Source: CAVVNP01 sp963800235 (GTDB lineage: Bacteria > Actinomycetota > Acidimicrobiia > Acidimicrobiales > Iamiaceae). From it: a DNA stretch of 64,000 nt. This document shows, piece by piece, positions 1 through 7,556 of this stretch. Location: positions 372,001 to 436,000 of the forward strand of contig CAWDAD010000003.1 of the NCBI GenBank assembly GCA_963800235.1, read 5' to 3'. Numbering within the stretch: position 1 is the first letter of the stretch; every line of letters starts with the position of its first letter. The position numbers and the translations under genes are program-made. A model generated the notes under the pieces. The model worked only from the letters and a program-made list of their open reading frames with translations. It was not told where the DNA came from and did no database searches.

Positions 1-31
1 CGACCGGCGGCGACGATCCCCCCCATCCCCC

Positions 32-802
32 TCACGCCTCCGCCGGCGCTGCTGACGCCAGCGAGCGCTCCAGCCCTCGGAGGTGCCCCGAGAAGCCCGC
101 CGGGGCCCGCCCGACCCGCCGCCCGCTGGTGGCGACCGGGACCGCGGTCGTCACCGCCGTGGGCAGCCCGGCGGCACGCACCCGCTCGAACAGGTCCCGG
201 TCCTCGCCGTCGGTGAGGTCGGCGAAGCCCCCCAGCCGCTCGTAGACGTCCAGCCGGATGCCGAGGTTGGCGCCGTGGACCGGCGCCGCCGCGGCCGCGT
301 GCTCGTACCCGGCGGTCCACCTCCGGTCGAGGCCGGGCGACCACGGCGACCAGTCCGAGACCGTCACCGATCCGGCCATGGCCACCACCCCGGCGGCCGC
401 CACGGCCAGGTGGTGGCGGAGCCACCCCGCCGGAACCGTGGTGTCGGCGTCGGTCGAGGCGACCCAGGTGCGGGCGGCGTCGACCGACCGCGCCCCCCGG
501 ATGCCGCGCACCCCGCGGTGCCGCGCCACGCCGACGCCGGAGGCCGCGGCCGACCCGAGGAGCGGGAGGTCGAGCACCTCGAGCCAACGCTCGGCCCCGG
601 CGCCCGCCCCACCGCGGACGAAGCGCTCGGCGGCGCGACGGGCCACGACCGGCGTGGCGTCGGCGCATCGATCGAGCACGAGCACGAGCCCCACGGGCAC
701 CTCTGCGCACCTCGCCGCGGCCGTCCCCACCGCCTCGATGCTGGCGGCGACCAGGGCCTCCTCGTCGCGGGCGGGGATCACCACGACGACGTCATCGATC
801 AC
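32..802 (-). CDS. Glycosyltransferase family 2 (256 aa)
   Basis: This is a soluble GT-A fold glycosyltransferase that would transfer a sugar from a nucleotide donor. It shows the N-terminal PARDEE loop, the LDRCADAT segment, a DAD metal-binding motif near residue 119 (STDADT), and a late GEDRDL acidic motif of the ED type. The GTG start at 802 overlaps the stop of the methyltransferase gene by four bases (GTGA). An ATG at 853 in the same frame would add 17 residues that lie inside the upstream gene, so it is rejected. It is the last gene of a coupled set with the methyltransferase, PIG-L deacetylase and acyl-CoA dehydrogenase-like genes. The acceptor is unknown. Confidence 0.85.
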   Translation of the reverse strand: MIDDVVVVIPARDEEALVAASIEAVGTAAARCAEVPVGLVLVLDRCADATPVVARRAAERFVRGGAGAGAERWLEVLDLPLLGSAAASGVGVARHRGVRGIRGARSVDAARTWVASTDADTTVPAGWLRHHLAVAAAGVVAMAGSVTVSDWSPWSPGLDRRWTAGYEHAAAAAPVHGANLGIRLDVYERLGGFADLTDGEDRDLFERVRAAGLPTAVTTAVPVATSGRRVGRAPAGFSGHLRGLERSLASAAPAEA

Positions 803-1377
803 GAGCGCCGCCACAGGTCGAGCAGGAACTCCGGGTCGCGGTGGCACGACCACCGGTCGAGCACGGCGCTGGCGTCGATGGCCCGGTGCACGGTCGCCGC
901 CGAGGAGGGGTAGTCGGTCGGCCCCGCCCAGTGCACGGCGACCACGTCACCGCCCGGGCGCACCGAGGACTCGAGGTGGCCGACCACCTCGTGCAGGGCG
1001 TCGGCGTCGAGGTAGTAGCCGACCTCGCTCAGCACCACCAGGTCGAAGGTGCGGTCGACCGGCCAGTCCTCGGGGAGGGCGCCCAGCCGGACCTGGACCT
1101 CGGCCGAGAGGACCGCCTGCTGGACGCGCTCCCGCGCCCGGTCGACGACCGACGGCACCGGGTCGAGGGCGAGCAGCGAGGCGCTGCGCGCCGCCAGCTC
1201 GACGGTCAGCAGGCCCTGCGCGCAGCCGGGCTCGAACACCGACTCGTACCGCGCCCGCGAGAGCATCGCCATGGTCAGGCTGCGCTTGCGCACCTCGTAC
1301 CACCGGGTCTCGAACCCCCAGGGATCGGGTTCGGCGGCGTAGAGGTCGACGAACCACCGGTCGGCCCGCCGGCTCAC
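799..1377 (-). CDS. NodS-like SAM-dependent methyltransferase (192 aa)
   Basis: This is a class I SAM-dependent methyltransferase. SAM-binding motif I reads FEPGCAQG at about residues 48-55, followed by the acidic LALDP strand and a VVLSEVGYYL segment. The DPW near the N-terminus and the EVxYYL segment resemble NodS, the N-methyltransferase of rhizobial Nod-factor synthesis. The GTG start at 1377 was chosen because it is preceded by a GAGGGCGGGG ribosome-binding stretch and the similarity begins there. A 31-base gap separates it from the PIG-L gene. N-methylation of a deacetylated amino sugar is an inference from the neighbours; the substrate could be different. Confidence 0.8.
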   Translation of the reverse strand: MSRRADRWFVDLYAAEPDPWGFETRWYEVRKRSLTMAMLSRARYESVFEPGCAQGLLTVELAARSASLLALDPVPSVVDRARERVQQAVLSAEVQVRLGALPEDWPVDRTFDLVVLSEVGYYLDADALHEVVGHLESSVRPGGDVVAVHWAGPTDYPSSAATVHRAIDASAVLDRWSCHRDPEFLLDLWRRS

Positions 1378-1408
1378 CGCCCGCCCCGCCCTCGGGATGG
1401 CGGCGAGG

Positions 1409-2167
1409 TCACGTGAAGACCACCTCGAAAGGGCGGCGGAAGCGGTCCAGGACCGTGGCCGGCAGGGGCGCACCGGCCCCCCGGCCCGACCGGCGAGGCC
1501 CGGTGACCTGCGACCGGTACTCACGGATCGCCGCCCGCTTGGCCACCAGGACGTTGGCGTCCATGAAGGCGACGCGGGCCCGGTCCCAGGGCACCCGACG
1601 ATCGGTCGGTTCGGCCCAGTGCCACATCCAGATCGGGAACTCGATGAGCCGGGCACCCGTCGCCCGGCACGCCGCCGCGGCGGCGGCTCCGGTCGCCTCG
1701 TGGTCGGGATGGCCGTCGCCCCGCCAGGTGGCGGCGCACCAGTCCCCCGGACCGAGTCGTCGTTCGATCGACTCGGTCACGCCCCCCACGTGGCGATCGA
1801 CCTCGCCGTCGGGCACCGCCAGGCGCACCACGGACGCCGACGCACCCAGACGCTGCAACGCCCGCAGGGTCTCCTGGGAGCGGCGCTGCGCCAGTCGCCG
1901 GCTGCCGCGCCCGTCCCGGGTCCCGAGCCCCCGCTCGCCGTCGGTGACGGCGACCACCTCGACCGGCACCCGTCGGGCCACCAGGCGGCGCACCAGCCCG
2001 CCGATGCCGAGCACCTCGTCGTCGGGGTGCGGGGCGGCCACCACGAGCCGGCGCGGCTGGTCCTCGTCGAGGACGGGGAGGTCGCGGGCCTCGATCGCCT
2101 CCAGCCAGCTGCCCTCGTCGGTCCCCGGCGACGACGGCGACACCTCGAAGGCCGGTCGGTCGCTCAC
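1409..2167 (-). CDS. PIG-L/LmbE family deacetylase (252 aa)
   Basis: This is a zinc-dependent N-deacetylase of the PIG-L/LmbE fold, a family that includes GlcNAc-PI and mycothiol-pathway deacetylases. The hallmark APHPDDE motif lies at about residues 45-51, and a second HPDHEATG motif follows about 110 residues later. Both are zinc and catalytic segments in this family. The GTG start at 2167 overlaps the upstream stop as GTGA. The first 35 residues form a non-conserved extension. The neighbouring GT2 and NodS-like genes suggest that an N-acetylated sugar or glycan is deacetylated, methylated and glycosylated by one pathway. Confidence 0.88.
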   Translation of the reverse strand: MSDRPAFEVSPSSPGTDEGSWLEAIEARDLPVLDEDQPRRLVVAAPHPDDEVLGIGGLVRRLVARRVPVEVVAVTDGERGLGTRDGRGSRRLAQRRSQETLRALQRLGASASVVRLAVPDGEVDRHVGGVTESIERRLGPGDWCAATWRGDGHPDHEATGAAAAAACRATGARLIEFPIWMWHWAEPTDRRVPWDRARVAFMDANVLVAKRAAIREYRSQVTGPRRSGRGAGAPLPATVLDRFRRPFEVVFT

Positions 2168-3285
2168 GACCCGGTCCCCGGCCCGCCGAGCCGTCGACCG
2201 GCGCGGGCCCAGTCGAGCTCGCCGTGGTGCTGGCGCAGGTAGGTGAGCAGGTCCGGCACGCGACGGGCGTCCTGCGGGCGGCGCACGAACAGCCCCGGAC
2301 CGGCGAGCCGGCCGACGTGGTGGACCACGCGCTGGCACGCCGCCTCGACCTCGCCGCGGACGAGGTGGGCGAGCAGCTCGTCGACGGTCCGGGCGTCGAC
2401 CCGGTCGCCGACGGCGGCGAGCAGGCTCCAGGCCGCCACCCACGCGCCGGCCGCCGCGCCCAGGTGGGCAGCCTGGTGGTCGTCGCCGCCGGTCCCGAGG
2501 GCGTCCCGGCCGGCGCGGACGAGGCCGAGCGCACCGCCGGCCCAGCAGGCGGCCACCCCGACCGACCCGGCCCAGAACCCCGCTCGGCCGACGTAGTCAC
2601 CGGCTCCGCCGACCGCGTCGGCCGTCGGGACGCGGTCGAGCTCGACGGTCTCGCTCCTCGTCCCCTCCATCCCGAGCGCCGGCCAGCTGCCGGGGTCGGT
2701 GCGGATGCCGGGTTGGCGCAGATCGACCAGGAAGAGGCGGTCGTCGCCGCCGTCGTCGGCCACCACGAGCGCCCGGTCGAGCGCCCCCACCCCCGAGCAG
2801 TAGGCCATCGAGCCGCTGAGCTCCCAGCCCGGGTCGGTGCGTCGGGCCCGCACGCGCCGCCCGTCGGCCTTGGAGGCCCACACGCCGAGCAGCTCACCCG
2901 TCGACAGGAGCGGCCCGCCGAGCTCGGCGAGGACGGCGAGGGCGTCGAGGTGGCCCTCGAGCAACCGCACCACCGACAGGTCGACGGCCCCGACCTCGGC
3001 CAGCAGCTCGAAGCGGGCGGCGGCCCGGTGGCCGCCGCCCGGGAGCGAGGCGACCACGGCGGCGAACCGCTCGAGCGCCGAGCCCGGGCCGGCGGCGGCC
3101 GCCGCCGCGGTCGCCGCCATCGTGCCGTCGGCGGGCGGGTCGAGCATGGCGACGGCACGGTCCACCGATCCGGGCCCACCGGGCGCCGTCCCACCGGGCG
3201 CCGCCGACGGCGCCGCGGGGGGACGGTCGGCGACGACCTCGGAGCGCAGGATCGGCGCACCTCGCGGTCCCTGGACGACGGCCAT
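2164..3285 (-). CDS. Acyl-CoA dehydrogenase-like protein (373 aa)
   Basis: This is a divergent member of the acyl-CoA dehydrogenase fold. The middle beta-domain is recognisable (GVWASKADG, then the GWELSGSMAYCSG segment), followed by an Ala-rich helical C-terminal domain with VHHVGRLAG. At 373 residues it is about the family length, but the N-terminal 60 residues are Pro/Ala/Gly-rich and the canonical catalytic Glu region is not obvious. It is the first gene of the four-gene minus-strand set and overlaps the PIG-L start. Its role may be desaturation or oxidation of an acyl chain on the same product, but it may also be a non-catalytic acyl-binding relative. Confidence 0.7.
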   Translation of the reverse strand: MAVVQGPRGAPILRSEVVADRPPAAPSAAPGGTAPGGPGSVDRAVAMLDPPADGTMAATAAAAAAGPGSALERFAAVVASLPGGGHRAAARFELLAEVGAVDLSVVRLLEGHLDALAVLAELGGPLLSTGELLGVWASKADGRRVRARRTDPGWELSGSMAYCSGVGALDRALVVADDGGDDRLFLVDLRQPGIRTDPGSWPALGMEGTRSETVELDRVPTADAVGGAGDYVGRAGFWAGSVGVAACWAGGALGLVRAGRDALGTGGDDHQAAHLGAAAGAWVAAWSLLAAVGDRVDARTVDELLAHLVRGEVEAACQRVVHHVGRLAGPGLFVRRPQDARRVPDLLTYLRQHHGELDWARAGRRLGGPGTGS

Positions 3286-3344
3286 CGCCGAGCGCTATCC
3301 CCGCCCGCGACCACCAAACACCGGTCGCCCGAGCGCCACCACGG

Positions 3345-3373
3345 TTGCCGTCGGAAAAATCTTCCCGTCCGAT
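3345..3373 (+). promoter_or_regulatory. Possible promoter of the SDR/respiratory operon
   Basis: In the 192-base divergent gap there is a TTGCCG box (3345-3350), a 17-base spacer and a TCCGAT box (3368-3373). An AGGAGGGA ribosome-binding site at 3463-3470 precedes the GTG at 3478. The promoter call rests on spacing alone. Nothing equally good was seen for the minus-strand dehydrogenase. Confidence 0.3.
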
Positions 3374-3477
3374 GTGTCATGGTTCGTTCGACGGGTAGCA
3401 GCGCCCGTGGCCACGACGCCTCAGGGGAGCGACGCGCCGAACAGACCAGCCAACGCAGCAGCAGGAGGGAGTCGAAC

Positions 3478-4470
3478 GTGGGAGTCGCCGTCGTCACGGG
3501 GGCCTCGGCCGGAATCGGGCGGGCAACCGCCACGGCCCTGGCCGAGGACGGATGGGACATCGGGCTCCTCGCCCGTGGTCGAGCCGGCCTCGACGCCGCG
3601 GCCAAGCAGGTCGAGGCGGGTGGACGCCGGGCCCTGGCGGTCCCCACCGACATGGCCGACGCCGGCCAGGTCGAGTCCGCCGCCGACCGGGTCGAGGACG
3701 AGCTGGGCCCGATCGACCTCTGGGTCAACGACGCCATGACCACGGTCTTCGCCCCGAGCTGGAAGGTCGACGCCGAGGACTTCCGCCGTGCCGTCGAGGT
3801 CACCTTCCTCGGTCAGGTGTGGGGCACCCAGTCCGCCCTGGCCCGCATGCGGCCCCGCGACCGGGGCACCATCGTCAACGTCGGGTCGGCGCTGGCCTTC
3901 ATCGGCATCCCGCTGCAGTCCGCCTACTGCGCCTCCAAGTTCGCCTGCCGCGGCTACTTCGAGTCGGTGCGGGCCGAGCTGCTCCACGAGGGCAGCAACG
4001 TGCAGATGAGCATGGTGCACATGCCGGCGGTCAACACGCCGCAGTTCGACTGGTGCAAGACCACGATGTCCCGGCACCCCCAGCCGGTCCCGCCGATCTA
4101 CCAGCCCGAGCTGGCCGCCCACCGCATCGTCCAGGTGGTGCACGACGGCCGCCGTGACTCGGTGCTCGGCTCGTGGAACAAGCTGCTCGTGGCCGCCGGC
4201 AAGCTCTTCCCCGGCCTCGGCAACCAGTACGCGGCCATCGGTGCCTGGGACACCCAGCTCATCGACCAGCACGTGGACCCCGACCGCCCCATCGACCTCT
4301 GGGACCCCGTCGACGTCGACGACGACCACGGCGCCCACGGCAGCTTCGACGACAAGGCCGGCGGGTTCCTCGACCCGAGCTTCCTCTCGTCGCTGCCGAA
4401 CACCGCCCGCACCTTCGTGCAAGCCACCGGCCGACTGGCCCGGGAGAAGTACCGGCGGTACCGGCGTTGA
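3478..4470 (+). CDS. Short-chain dehydrogenase/reductase (330 aa)
   Basis: This is an NAD(P)-dependent oxidoreductase of the classical SDR family. It starts directly in the first Rossmann strand (VAVVTGASAGIGRAT, TGxxxGIG motif), has the VNVGSALAF serine strand and the catalytic YCASK tetrad segment. It carries about 90 residues beyond the usual 250, with no recognised domain. The GTG start at 3478 is fixed by the AGGAGGGA just upstream. Its TGA overlaps the TTG start of the next gene, so it is probably cotranscribed with the respiratory genes downstream. The substrate is unknown. Confidence 0.88.
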   Translation: MGVAVVTGASAGIGRATATALAEDGWDIGLLARGRAGLDAAAKQVEAGGRRALAVPTDMADAGQVESAADRVEDELGPIDLWVNDAMTTVFAPSWKVDAEDFRRAVEVTFLGQVWGTQSALARMRPRDRGTIVNVGSALAFIGIPLQSAYCASKFACRGYFESVRAELLHEGSNVQMSMVHMPAVNTPQFDWCKTTMSRHPQPVPPIYQPELAAHRIVQVVHDGRRDSVLGSWNKLLVAAGKLFPGLGNQYAAIGAWDTQLIDQHVDPDRPIDLWDPVDVDDDHGAHGSFDDKAGGFLDPSFLSSLPNTARTFVQATGRLAREKYRRYRR

Positions 4471-4799
4471 GCCGGGCCGGCACGGCGCCGCTCGTCGCCC
4501 GGGTGGCGTGGGGCGGCCTGCTCGTGGCCCGCCCCGCCGCCGGGCTGCGGGTCCTCGGCGGCCGCACGCGGCCGTCGGCCGAGCGCGTGGCACGGGTGCT
4601 CGGCGCCCGCCACCTCGTCGAGGCGGCGCTCGAGTGGCGCCACGGCACCCGGTGGCGCCGGGCCGGCGCGGTGGTCGACGGCCTCCACGGGGCCTCCGCG
4701 CTGGCCTTCGCGGTCGCCGACCAGCGCTGGCGACGGGCCGCCCTGACCGACGCGGCGATCGCCGCGACCTTCGCCGTGATCGGGTTCGTCGACGCGTGA
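4467..4799 (+). CDS. Small Ala-rich hypothetical membrane protein (110 aa)
   Basis: The family is not recognised. The TTG start at 4467 overlaps the SDR stop (TTGA), and the stop at 4797-4799 overlaps the GTG of qcrC. That tight coupling on both sides is the main evidence for a real gene. The sequence is Ala/Arg/Val-rich with a possible membrane segment near the N-terminus (VAWGGLLVARPAAGL) and one at the C-terminus (ALTDAAIAATFAVIGF), joined by a basic linker. A later GTG at 4503 could be the true start. Confidence 0.55.
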   Translation: MSRAGTAPLVARVAWGGLLVARPAAGLRVLGGRTRPSAERVARVLGARHLVEAALEWRHGTRWRRAGAVVDGLHGASALAFAVADQRWRRAALTDAAIAATFAVIGFVDA

Positions 4800-5647
4800 G
4801 CGGTCCCGCTCCCGCCCGCCGCACCCGGTCCCGACTGTCCCTGCTCGTCCTCGCCGTCCCCTGCGTCGCCGCCGTGGTGGTGGCGACGGGCGTGAGCCGG
4901 GGCTCGGCCCAGGCCGCCCCGACCGCCCGGCCCCCGGCGGCGTCCACCGCGCCCGCGGCGTCGAACCCCGCCAAGGACCTCTACCTCTCCGACTGCGCGG
5001 TGTGCCACGGCAACGCCGGGAAGGGCACCGACCGGGGACCCAGCCTGATCTCGGTGGGCAAGGCGTCGATCGACTACCAGCTCTCGACCGGCCGGATGCC
5101 CCTGGCTCCGGCGACCCGCACCGACTCCTCCGGCCGGCCGCCGGTGCAGGACCCGAACCGGGTGCTGCCCGACCCCTCCGCCACCCCGAAGCGCAACCAC
5201 CCCGTGTACTCGCGGACCACCATCGACCAGCTCGTCGAGTACGTCTCCAGCCTCGGACCGGGCGGGCCGGACATCCCCGACGTCCAGCCCGGTGACCGGG
5301 CCAAGGGCGGCGAGCTCTTCCGGCTGCAGTGCGCGGCGTGCCACGCCTGGGCCGGCGTGGGCGGCGCCCTCTCCAAGCGGGAGGCCCCCGACCTGCACCC
5401 GGCCACCCCGGTGCAGATCGCCGAGGCGGTGCGGTCCGGTCCCGGCCAGATGCCCGAGTTCGGCGAGGCGGCGCTCAGCAAGGACCAGCTGAACGACGTC
5501 GTGTCCTACGTGCGGTACCTCGACCACCCGGAGAACCGGGGCGGGTCGCCGCTCGACTACCTCGGACCGGTGGCGGAGGGCGCGGTGGCGCTGGTCGCCA
5601 TCGGGCTGGTCATGGTGCTGCTGCGGATGATGGGAGAGCGCGGATGA
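4796..5647 (+). CDS. qcrC: Cytochrome bc complex diheme cytochrome c subunit QcrC (283 aa)
   Basis: This is the membrane-anchored diheme c-type cytochrome of the actinobacterial cytochrome bc (complex III) module. It passes electrons from the Rieske centre straight to the oxidase in a supercomplex. Two heme-attachment motifs are seen, CAVCHG near residue 66 and CAACHA near residue 179. There is an N-terminal membrane segment after basic residues (LSLLVLAVPCVAAVVV) and a C-terminal anchor (VALVAIGLVMVLL). The GTG start at 4796 overlaps the preceding stop. The ATG of qcrA overlaps its own stop (ATGA). Confidence 0.93.
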   Translation: MSGPAPARRTRSRLSLLVLAVPCVAAVVVATGVSRGSAQAAPTARPPAASTAPAASNPAKDLYLSDCAVCHGNAGKGTDRGPSLISVGKASIDYQLSTGRMPLAPATRTDSSGRPPVQDPNRVLPDPSATPKRNHPVYSRTTIDQLVEYVSSLGPGGPDIPDVQPGDRAKGGELFRLQCAACHAWAGVGGALSKREAPDLHPATPVQIAEAVRSGPGQMPEFGEAALSKDQLNDVVSYVRYLDHPENRGGSPLDYLGPVAEGAVALVAIGLVMVLLRMMGERG

Positions 5648-6522
5648 GCGACCGACCCTGCGACTGCATCGACGCCGAGCGGGAGCGTCGGGCCGACGTC
5701 GCCGCCCGCCGGGCCTCGATCAGCTTCCTCGTCAGCGCGGCCGGCGCCATCGCCCTGGGTGCGGTCTACTGGCGCGGCGGCCAGCCCCAGGCCGAGGGCC
5801 TGCTGCTGGCGCTGACCTTCGGCTGCCTGGCCTACGGCCTCATCATGATCGCCAACCGCATCACCTCGACCGGTCCGCACGTCCGGCCACGCCACGAGCT
5901 GGCCAGCTCGGAGTCGACCGTCGAGGACGTCGAGGAGGACCTGGCCCGGGGCGAGAGCATCTCGCGGCGCACCGCGCTGCGGAACAGCCTGATCGCCGCC
6001 CTGGTGGCCATGGGCGGCGCCGCCGTGTTCCCGCTCCGCTCGCTCGGGCCGAACCCCGGCAACAAGCTCCGGGTCACCCCCTGGAAGCGCGGCTCCCGGT
6101 TGGTGACCGACGACGGCAAGGTGGTGAAGGCCGCCGAGGTCCCCCTCGACGGGCTGGTCACCGTGTTCCCGGAGGGCCACGCCGGCTCGCCCGACGGCCA
6201 GGCGGTGCTCGTCCGGGTCCGGCCCGGGCGCATCCAGCCGGAGTCGGGACGGCAGGACTGGTCGCCGGACGGACTGATCGTCTACTCGAAGCTCTGCACC
6301 CACGCCGGATGCCCGGTCGGCCTCTACCAGCCGAAGCTGCACCAGCTGCTGTGCCCGTGCCACCAGTCGTCCTTCGACGTCCTCGAGGGGGCCAAGCCGA
6401 CCGGCGGCCCCGCCGCCGCCGCCCTGCCGCAGCTGCCCATCCGCATCGGCGCCGACGGCGCCCTCGAGGCCACCGGCGACTTCTCCGCCCCGGTCGGACC
6501 GGCGTTCTGGAGCGAGCGTTGA
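5644..6522 (+). CDS. qcrA: Rieske iron-sulfur subunit QcrA of the cytochrome bc complex (292 aa)
   Basis: This is the Rieske 2Fe-2S subunit that accepts an electron from quinol. The cluster ligands are present in CTHAGCPVG (about residue 218) and CPCHQSSFD (about residue 237). The N-terminal half has three membrane segments (SISFLVSAAGAIALG, LLLALTFGCLAYGLIMIA, and a helix after SRRTALRNSL), as is usual for the actinobacterial type, which has more anchors than mitochondrial Rieske proteins. An N-terminal CDC pair (residues 6-8) is unusual. The stop overlaps the TTG start of ctaC. Confidence 0.94.
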   Translation: MSDRPCDCIDAERERRADVAARRASISFLVSAAGAIALGAVYWRGGQPQAEGLLLALTFGCLAYGLIMIANRITSTGPHVRPRHELASSESTVEDVEEDLARGESISRRTALRNSLIAALVAMGGAAVFPLRSLGPNPGNKLRVTPWKRGSRLVTDDGKVVKAAEVPLDGLVTVFPEGHAGSPDGQAVLVRVRPGRIQPESGRQDWSPDGLIVYSKLCTHAGCPVGLYQPKLHQLLCPCHQSSFDVLEGAKPTGGPAAAALPQLPIRIGADGALEATGDFSAPVGPAFWSER

Positions 6523-7556
6523 GCCGCACCCGCGGGCGGCGGCCGGCCCTCCGCCGCGCCGCCACCGTCGTGCTGGTCGGCGCCGGGCTGGCCCTGGTGT
6601 CGAGCTGCAGCAAGAGCAGCCCGAGCATGCTCGACGGCAAGGGCCAGGAGGCCAGCCGGGTGGCCTCGGACTGGTGGCTCATGTTCGGGCTGGCCGCCGC
6701 GGTCTACGTCGTGGTGGCCGGGCTGGTGATCTTCGCCGTGATCCGGCGCCGGGTCGGCAGCGCCGCCACGGTGGCGGTCGACGAGTCCGAGCCCTCCCGG
6801 CGGGACACCGGCTTCGTGGTCATCGGCGGCATCATCATCCCCGTCCTGATCCTGGCGGTGCTGGCCGTGGTCACCGTCACCACCACCAACGGCGTCCGCG
6901 ACCAGAAGAAGGGGGCGCTCGAGATCACCGTCACCGGCAAGCGCTGGTGGTGGGACGTGCAGTACGCGCACGGGGTGCGCACCGCCAACGAGATCCACAT
7001 CCCGGTGGGGCGCCAGGTCGACTTCACCCTGAGGTCGGACAACGTGATCCACAGCTTCTGGGTGCCCCAGCTGGCCGGCAAGGTCGACATGATCCCGGGC
7101 CAGCCCAACCACCTGCGCCTGACCGCCGACAAGCCCGGCACCTACCGGGGGCAGTGCGCCGAGTACTGCGGGCTGCAGCACGCCCACATGATCTTCTACG
7201 TCATCGCCCAGCCGCCGGCGGAGTTCGACCGGTGGATGGCGCGGGAGCGCAGCGGGGCCGGCACCCAGCCGGAGTCCGACGACGCCGCCCAGGGCCAGCG
7301 GGTCTTCCTGCGGGAGAGCTGCGCGGGGTGCCACACCGTGTCGGGCACCAGCGCCCAGGGGAAGGTCGGCCCCGACCTGAGCGACTTCGGCACCCGCGGC
7401 TACATCGGCGCCGGCACCGTCGCCAACGACCCGAAGCACCTGAGCCAGTGGATCCGTGACTCCCAGAGCATCAAGCCCGGGAACCTCATGCCCCCGTCCA
7501 CCCTGAGCGCGGACGACGTCCGTCGCCTGGTCGCCTACCTGGAGAGCACCGGCTGA
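6519..7556 (+). CDS. ctaC: Cytochrome c oxidase subunit II with fused cytochrome c domain (345 aa)
   Basis: This is the CuA-bearing subunit of the aa3/caa3 terminal oxidase. The precursor has a lipoprotein-type signal ending LVSSC, two membrane segments (WLMFGLAAAVYVVVAGLVIF and GGIIIPVLILAVLAVV), and the cupredoxin domain with the CuA ligands in CAEYCGLQHAHM. The last 95 residues are a cytochrome c domain with CAGCH, so the enzyme is of the caa3 kind. The TTG start overlaps the qcrA stop. The fused heme domain is notable because the diheme QcrC in the same operon would already supply electrons. Confidence 0.94.
   Translation: MSRTRGRRPALRRAATVVLVGAGLALVSSCSKSSPSMLDGKGQEASRVASDWWLMFGLAAAVYVVVAGLVIFAVIRRRVGSAATVAVDESEPSRRDTGFVVIGGIIIPVLILAVLAVVTVTTTNGVRDQKKGALEITVTGKRWWWDVQYAHGVRTANEIHIPVGRQVDFTLRSDNVIHSFWVPQLAGKVDMIPGQPNHLRLTADKPGTYRGQCAEYCGLQHAHMIFYVIAQPPAEFDRWMARERSGAGTQPESDDAAQGQRVFLRESCAGCHTVSGTSAQGKVGPDLSDFGTRGYIGAGTVANDPKHLSQWIRDSQSIKPGNLMPPSTLSADDVRRLVAYLESTG

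Noticed and set aside
802..853. Longer start for the GT2 gene at ATG 853
   Set aside because: The extra residues lie inside the methyltransferase gene and the GTGA overlap at 802 fits the neighbouring genes.
4173..4466. Frame extending the small membrane protein upstream inside the SDR gene
   Set aside because: It is a shadow of the SDR coding strand with Arg/Pro-rich composition; the TTGA overlap gives a more sensible start.
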